From assembly GCA_039029515.1 (NCBI GenBank), contig JBCCFX010000157.1:1-9680 (forward strand): a stretch of 9,680 nt of DNA, given 5' to 3'. A model generated the notes under the pieces. The model searched no databases. It had not been told where the DNA came from and saw only the letters and a program-made list of their open reading frames with translations. Below are positions 6,369 to 9,680 of the stretch, in pieces. The stretch is from JBCCFX01 sp039029515. GTDB lineage: Bacteria; Planctomycetota; Phycisphaerae; Phycisphaerales; SM1A02. How positions within the stretch are numbered: position 1 is the first letter of the stretch; every line of letters begins with the position of its first letter. The translations under genes and the position numbers were made by a program.

Positions 6369-7952
6369 ATGCGGTGCAAGACCTGCGACTATCCGCTCTG
6401 GAATCTGACTGCTCGGCAGTGTCCCGAGTGCGGGGAAGCGTTTCGTCCAAGCGAATTCGAGTTTGTGCCGAACAGCGTTCGGTACTGCTGCACGAGCTGC
6501 GGGCAGACGTATTACGGCACAGATGATCAGGGGCATCTCGTGCCGCCGGCCTTCGCATGCGTGAAATGCAACGCGCCGCAGACGATGGATGCAATGGTGC
6601 TGTTGCCCGCGAGTGGCATCGGTGATCGCGATACGCAGATGTATCGCCTGCCGTGGGTCGAACGCAAGAAGATCGGCATGGTGCGCGCGTGGTGGCGAAC
6701 CGCATGGGCATCTCTCTTCAAACCGAGCACTCTGATGCGCTCCGTCCCGTCGCAGGCGACGAACGGCGAAGCGTGGGGCTTCGCGACTTACAACCTCCTT
6801 CTGGTTATCGCGGTGTATGCCATCCTCATCGGCGGCGGCGTCGCGGTCATCGGCATCTTCGCCGGTGGAGCAGGTGCCCCCAGCGCAGCGGGCCTGCTCG
6901 CCGGGACAGGCATTGGCCTGGTCGTCGCGATTCTCATCGGAATGCTGTTCTTCTATGTGGTCGGTGGAGTATGGACGGCGGGAACGCATCTGATCCTGCG
7001 ATGGAGTGGCGAGACCCGTGGAGGCATTGGTCTCACCGGTCAGGCCATCGCGTATTCGAGTGGAACCATGTGCCTCGCGCTGGTGCCGTGCATCGTGAAC
7101 AACTTTGCACCATTGTGGTGGGTCATCAGTGCATGCGGGGCCGTGAAGGAAGCACAGAATGTGTCGTGGATGCGCGCGATCATTGCGACCTCGCTGATGC
7201 CGGTCACCCTCGCCATCTTGTTTGTCGCGGGCTACATCGCACTGATCTGGTTCTCGATCGCGCAGGCACAGGCCGGCTTCAATCCAATTGGCGGCAACAT
7301 ACCTGTGTCCGTCGCCTCATACGAGGTCGACCCCATTGCCGAAGCGCTCCTCAGGCATGCCGACGAAAACGGCGCGTTCCCGGCACACGCGATCGAGCTG
7401 TATGCCGATGATCACTTTGCCGATTTCGGCGGACTGCTGTTCAGCTCCACGCTGACCTACACCGACGATGTGCCGGTCGCTGACGCCGATCTCGATGTCT
7501 TCCTGTATGCAGGACTCGCGGAGCAGGAACGCATGATCGCCGATGCCGCAGCGGCGTTGCCCGCAGATGTCAGTGCGCACCGACTGGGTGATGTGGTCTT
7601 TACGTACCACGGCATCGATGCCAATACCGCCAATTCTGAGTTGTGGCTCTTCATCACGTCAATTGATCCGGATCAACATGGATTGCCGGCCACGGGCATC
7701 TCATGGCAGGAGCAATCGCACTTCGTTGGTCTCGTTGATGGCACGGTCAAGGAGTTTCCGACCGCGATGTTGCGGGCGGAACTGATTGGCCAAAACGTCT
7801 TACGCCGTTCAGCCGGTCTCGCGCCGATCGATAGACCTTATGTCGTAACGCATGCCAATCCCGGCCGGGCGGCAACGGGTGTCGCGCCAGAAGTGAACGT
7901 CGAGGTGCCTGACCCGCGGCCTGAACTCGAAGATGAGAACGCAACGCCGTGA
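6369..7952 (+). CDS. Yip1-like multi-span membrane protein with two N-terminal zinc ribbons
   Basis: The 527-residue protein begins with two zinc-ribbon knuckle pairs: C3-x2-C6 with C18-x2-C21 (CPECG), then C41-x2-C44 with C64-x2-C67. Residues about 110-298 hold four or five hydrophobic segments (about 140-164, 176-200, 226-260, 274-298) with the glycine-rich pattern and the leading W/F-rich amphipathic helix (VRAWWRTAWASLFKPS) seen in Yip1-domain (PF04893-like) proteins. The last 225 residues are soluble and acidic; they contain HADENGAFPAHAIELYADDH at about 330-349 and FVGLVDGTVKEFP further on, which recall the C-terminal head of DUF1559-type pseudopilins. This resemblance is only suggestive. 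With five spans the ribbons would be cytoplasmic and the tail extracytoplasmic. The start follows GGGGGA at 6351-6356. The end overlaps the next gene (GTGA). Function unknown; probably a partner of the two proteins downstream. Confidence 0.85.
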   Translation: MRCKTCDYPLWNLTARQCPECGEAFRPSEFEFVPNSVRYCCTSCGQTYYGTDDQGHLVPPAFACVKCNAPQTMDAMVLLPASGIGDRDTQMYRLPWVERKKIGMVRAWWRTAWASLFKPSTLMRSVPSQATNGEAWGFATYNLLLVIAVYAILIGGGVAVIGIFAGGAGAPSAAGLLAGTGIGLVVAILIGMLFFYVVGGVWTAGTHLILRWSGETRGGIGLTGQAIAYSSGTMCLALVPCIVNNFAPLWWVISACGAVKEAQNVSWMRAIIATSLMPVTLAILFVAGYIALIWFSIAQAQAGFNPIGGNIPVSVASYEVDPIAEALLRHADENGAFPAHAIELYADDHFADFGGLLFSSTLTYTDDVPVADADLDVFLYAGLAEQERMIADAAAALPADVSAHRLGDVVFTYHGIDANTANSELWLFITSIDPDQHGLPATGISWQEQSHFVGLVDGTVKEFPTAMLRAELIGQNVLRRSAGLAPIDRPYVVTHANPGRAATGVAPEVNVEVPDPRPELEDENATP

Positions 7953-8725
7953 CCGAGTCGAATCGATCGGATGGTCGTTCGCCGTCATATGCGCCGCAGC
8001 TTGCGTTGTGGGCGCGGCGATCGATTGTCGGGATGGCCATGCTGCTGTTGATCGCCGGCGCCGGGTTCCTGATCGCCGCATTCGCAGATGTGGAAGCGAT
8101 GGGATACGTCGCCCTGACGGCGCTGATCGCGATACCGTACGTCGCGGGTTCAGGCATCTGCCTGTCTGCAGCGAGCATCGGGCGAATTCGTTGGCTGCTG
8201 TTGCTCGCGGTCTTCGCGGGGCTCATCGCGGCTGGCGCGTGGTCGGCGCGGGTCATGATCATGAACGAGTTTCGACAGGCACCCGGCGAACGCCTGCTCG
8301 CCACGATTGCGATCCCGCTGACGATGTTTCACGCCTGGAGTGCGATCGCCTCGATTTTTTGGCGCCGGCGACTTCGCGCACGACTGGCCCGCGGGCTGAG
8401 TGTCGCGCTGATCGGTGTCACCGGCGCCATGGCCATCTACCTGACAGTCTTCCTGTTGAGCACGCAATACGGCGAGCAGCGTTCGCGATACGAAGCCAAA
8501 CAACGCGTCTACCGCGCGTTTGGTGCGATGCCGTTGTACGTGCTGCTCGTCATCGGAACGAGCCTGGCCAGCCTGCGCGAAGCAGGTCGGCTCGGACCCG
8601 TGCCCGAAGACTGGCAGGACGCGATTGAACTCGCCTGTCCGCGATGCGGCGATGTGACCACGGTGCGCACGTACGGCGACACCTGCCCGACGTGCGGTCT
8701 CGATATTCGGATTATTCCCGTATGA
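7949..8725 (+). CDS. Six-span membrane protein with C-terminal zinc ribbon, function unknown
   Basis: The 258-residue product has six hydrophobic segments at about 25-46, 51-77, 80-100, 116-138, 150-171 and 191-209. Arginine clusters at the N-terminus (WARRS) and between segments four and five (WRRRLRARLAR), together with the positive-inside rule, place both ends in the cytoplasm. The C-terminus carries one zinc ribbon, C230-x2-C233 (CPRCG) and C246-x2-C249 (CPTCG), followed by only nine residues. I do not recognise a named family for the membrane part. The start codon is GTG; it overlaps the preceding stop as GTGA, and its only upstream ribosome-binding-like sequence is a weak GATGAG, so translation is probably coupled to the gene before it. 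Its end overlaps the following gene as ATGA. It was likely built to act with its neighbours at the membrane. Confidence 0.83.
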   Translation: MTESNRSDGRSPSYAPQLALWARRSIVGMAMLLLIAGAGFLIAAFADVEAMGYVALTALIAIPYVAGSGICLSAASIGRIRWLLLLAVFAGLIAAGAWSARVMIMNEFRQAPGERLLATIAIPLTMFHAWSAIASIFWRRRLRARLARGLSVALIGVTGAMAIYLTVFLLSTQYGEQRSRYEAKQRVYRAFGAMPLYVLLVIGTSLASLREAGRLGPVPEDWQDAIELACPRCGDVTTVRTYGDTCPTCGLDIRIIPV

Positions 8726-9609
8726 GCACCACGGCACGACAACGACAATGGCGCTGGATCGGCGTGTCGACCCTGTTTGTGCTTCTGTTGATCGACGCAA
8801 TCGGCGTCGGTGTGATCACGCTGGGCGACATCTCGGCGGTCACCTATGAGACGCCATTGTTTCTCGCCGTGTTGCGCACGCTGCATCTCTGGCTCGGCAC
8901 GATCAGTGTCGTGTTGATCGGCGTCAGCTTTCGTCGGTGGGATCAGCCCCGCGATGTCGGCATCTTTCTGGTGTTGTCAGGCACGGTGCTGATCATCGTC
9001 GGCACGATCGTCGCGTGGTTCTACGATGATATTGCCGAGCAGTCAATGCGCGTGCGCGACTGGTTGTATGGCACGATGCTGACTTCAGGCATCTTTGTGA
9101 TCATTCTTGCGCAGAACATATTTGCGGGCAGCATGGCGTGCCCGACCCCGACGCTGCGCACGCTGCAACGTATATCGGTGATCGTATTCTGGGCGTTTGG
9201 CCTCACGATGATCGTGTTGTGCTGGTTCATCCACGCGGCGATTTACTTCCTGCCGGTGAATCTTCACGGGCGACTCTTCGTTGGTCTGATTCTTTTTGCC
9301 GTACTGGCCTTCGCACTGACTCTTGCGTTGCCACTGGCGCATCGCGCCATGCGCCGGCGCATGATCCGGCGTGATGACGGCAGTCAGCGCACGTGGTCGC
9401 TGTCGTTCCCGTGTCCATCGTGCTCGCATCTCTGCGCGTGGAGTGCGGGATCGAATCGGTGCAATGCGTGCGGCTATGGTCTGCAGATCAACGTGGATGA
9501 ACCCCGCTGTGCGTGCGGCTACCTGTTGTTCCAGTTGACACAGCCGGTGTGTCCGGAGTGCGGCGCCGATGTGCCGGAAACAGCGCTGTGGACGCCAGGG
9601 GCGGAATAG
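8722..9609 (+). CDS. Six-span membrane protein with two C-terminal zinc ribbons, function unknown
   Basis: The 295-residue product has six hydrophobic segments at about 12-34, 46-68, 79-99, 113-136, 148-170 and 183-206, then a strongly basic stretch (HRAMRRRMIRR), which puts the tail in the cytoplasm. The tail holds two cysteine clusters: C231-x2-C234 with C247-x2-C250 (CNACG), then C263-x-C265 with C277-x2-C280 (CPECG). The second cluster, CGYLLFQLTQPVCPECG, closely follows the wording of the first ribbon of the protein coded at 6369-7952 (CDYPLWNLTARQCPECG), although its first knuckle is CxC rather than CxxC. No enzyme motif is visible. The ATG start overlaps the previous stop (ATGA), indicating coupled translation as the last gene of the block. 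An in-frame ATG at 8644 lies inside the previous gene and would add 26 residues that do not look like protein of this type. Confidence 0.83.
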   Translation: MSTTARQRQWRWIGVSTLFVLLLIDAIGVGVITLGDISAVTYETPLFLAVLRTLHLWLGTISVVLIGVSFRRWDQPRDVGIFLVLSGTVLIIVGTIVAWFYDDIAEQSMRVRDWLYGTMLTSGIFVIILAQNIFAGSMACPTPTLRTLQRISVIVFWAFGLTMIVLCWFIHAAIYFLPVNLHGRLFVGLILFAVLAFALTLALPLAHRAMRRRMIRRDDGSQRTWSLSFPCPSCSHLCAWSAGSNRCNACGYGLQINVDEPRCACGYLLFQLTQPVCPECGADVPETALWTPGAE

Positions 9610-9613
9610 CGAT

Positions 9614-9634
9614 CAGCTCACAGCTGACAGCTGT
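9614..9634. repeat. Tandem heptamer, three copies of CAGCTNW
   Basis: Three back-to-back seven-base units follow the last stop: CAGCTCA, CAGCTGA and CAGCTGT. The end of the array merges with a perfect ten-base palindrome, GACAGCTGTC at 9626-9635. It is intergenic and too short to assign a function. It may be slippage-derived simple sequence or part of a longer dispersed repeat cut by the window edge. Confidence 0.6.
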
Positions 9635-9655
9635 CGGCTTGGTGCTTCAACAGGT

Positions 9656-9679
9656 GTAGGGCGGACTTACCAGTCCGCC
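9656..9679 (+). repeat. GTAG-headed perfect hairpin, REP-like element (may also act as a terminator)
   Basis: A perfect eight-base-pair stem (GGCGGACT at 9660-9667, AGTCCGCC at 9672-9679) closes a four-base loop, TACC. The tetranucleotide GTAG (9656-9659) sits directly in front of the stem. A GTAG head followed at once by a GC-rich palindrome is the known layout of REP elements mobilised by REP-associated tyrosine transposases (RAYTs). The hairpin starts 50 bases after the last stop of the gene run, so it could also end or stabilise the transcript. No T-tract is visible before the window ends. The structure is certain; the REP assignment is inference. Confidence 0.6.
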
Positions 9680-9680
9680 G

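Noticed and set aside
5213..6379. A 388-codon open frame on the minus strand opposite ilvE
   Set aside because: It mirrors the codon pattern of the well-identified ilvE and the end of the HAD domain, has no recognisable domain and is rich in His/Arg/Asp as expected for an antisense shadow in GC-rich DNA.

Overview
The window is GC-rich and densely coded. It most likely comes from a planctomycete, probably of the Phycisphaerae type. The reasons are a run of membrane proteins carrying short CPxCG/CPECG zinc ribbons at their ends, a large secreted sandwich-plus-barrel protein, and a family 5 uracil-DNA glycosylase. This placement rests on gene style, not on a marker gene.

Layout. Positions 1-1961 hold one minus-strand gene that runs off the left edge: a secreted protein of at least 653 residues with beta-sandwich regions followed by a region that looks like part of a TIM barrel, probably carbohydrate-related. 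A 134-base divergent spacer follows. From 2096 to 9609 seven genes all read on the plus strand with tiny gaps or overlaps: a single-span membrane protein with a coiled coil (2096-2842); a family 5 uracil-DNA glycosylase (2808-3515); a fusion of an SDR39U1/TIGR01777-type NAD(P)-binding protein to a Cof-type HAD phosphatase (3576-5417); a branched-chain amino acid aminotransferase, ilvE (5414-6337); and three membrane proteins with zinc ribbons (6369-7952, 7949-8725, 8722-9609). The last 71 bases carry a tandem heptamer and a GTAG-headed perfect hairpin that looks like a REP element.

How the genes may work together. The stop/start overlaps (ATGA at 5414, GTGA at 7949, ATGA at 8722) point to translational coupling in two blocks: fusion enzyme with IlvE, and the three zinc-ribbon membrane proteins. 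The latter share ribbon types and are predicted to hold their ribbons in the cytoplasm, so they are the best candidate here for an undescribed membrane complex. The glycosylase and IlvE are housekeeping enzymes. I see no CRISPR array, transposase, phage gene, tRNA or rRNA. No stretch longer than 300 bases lacks a gene.
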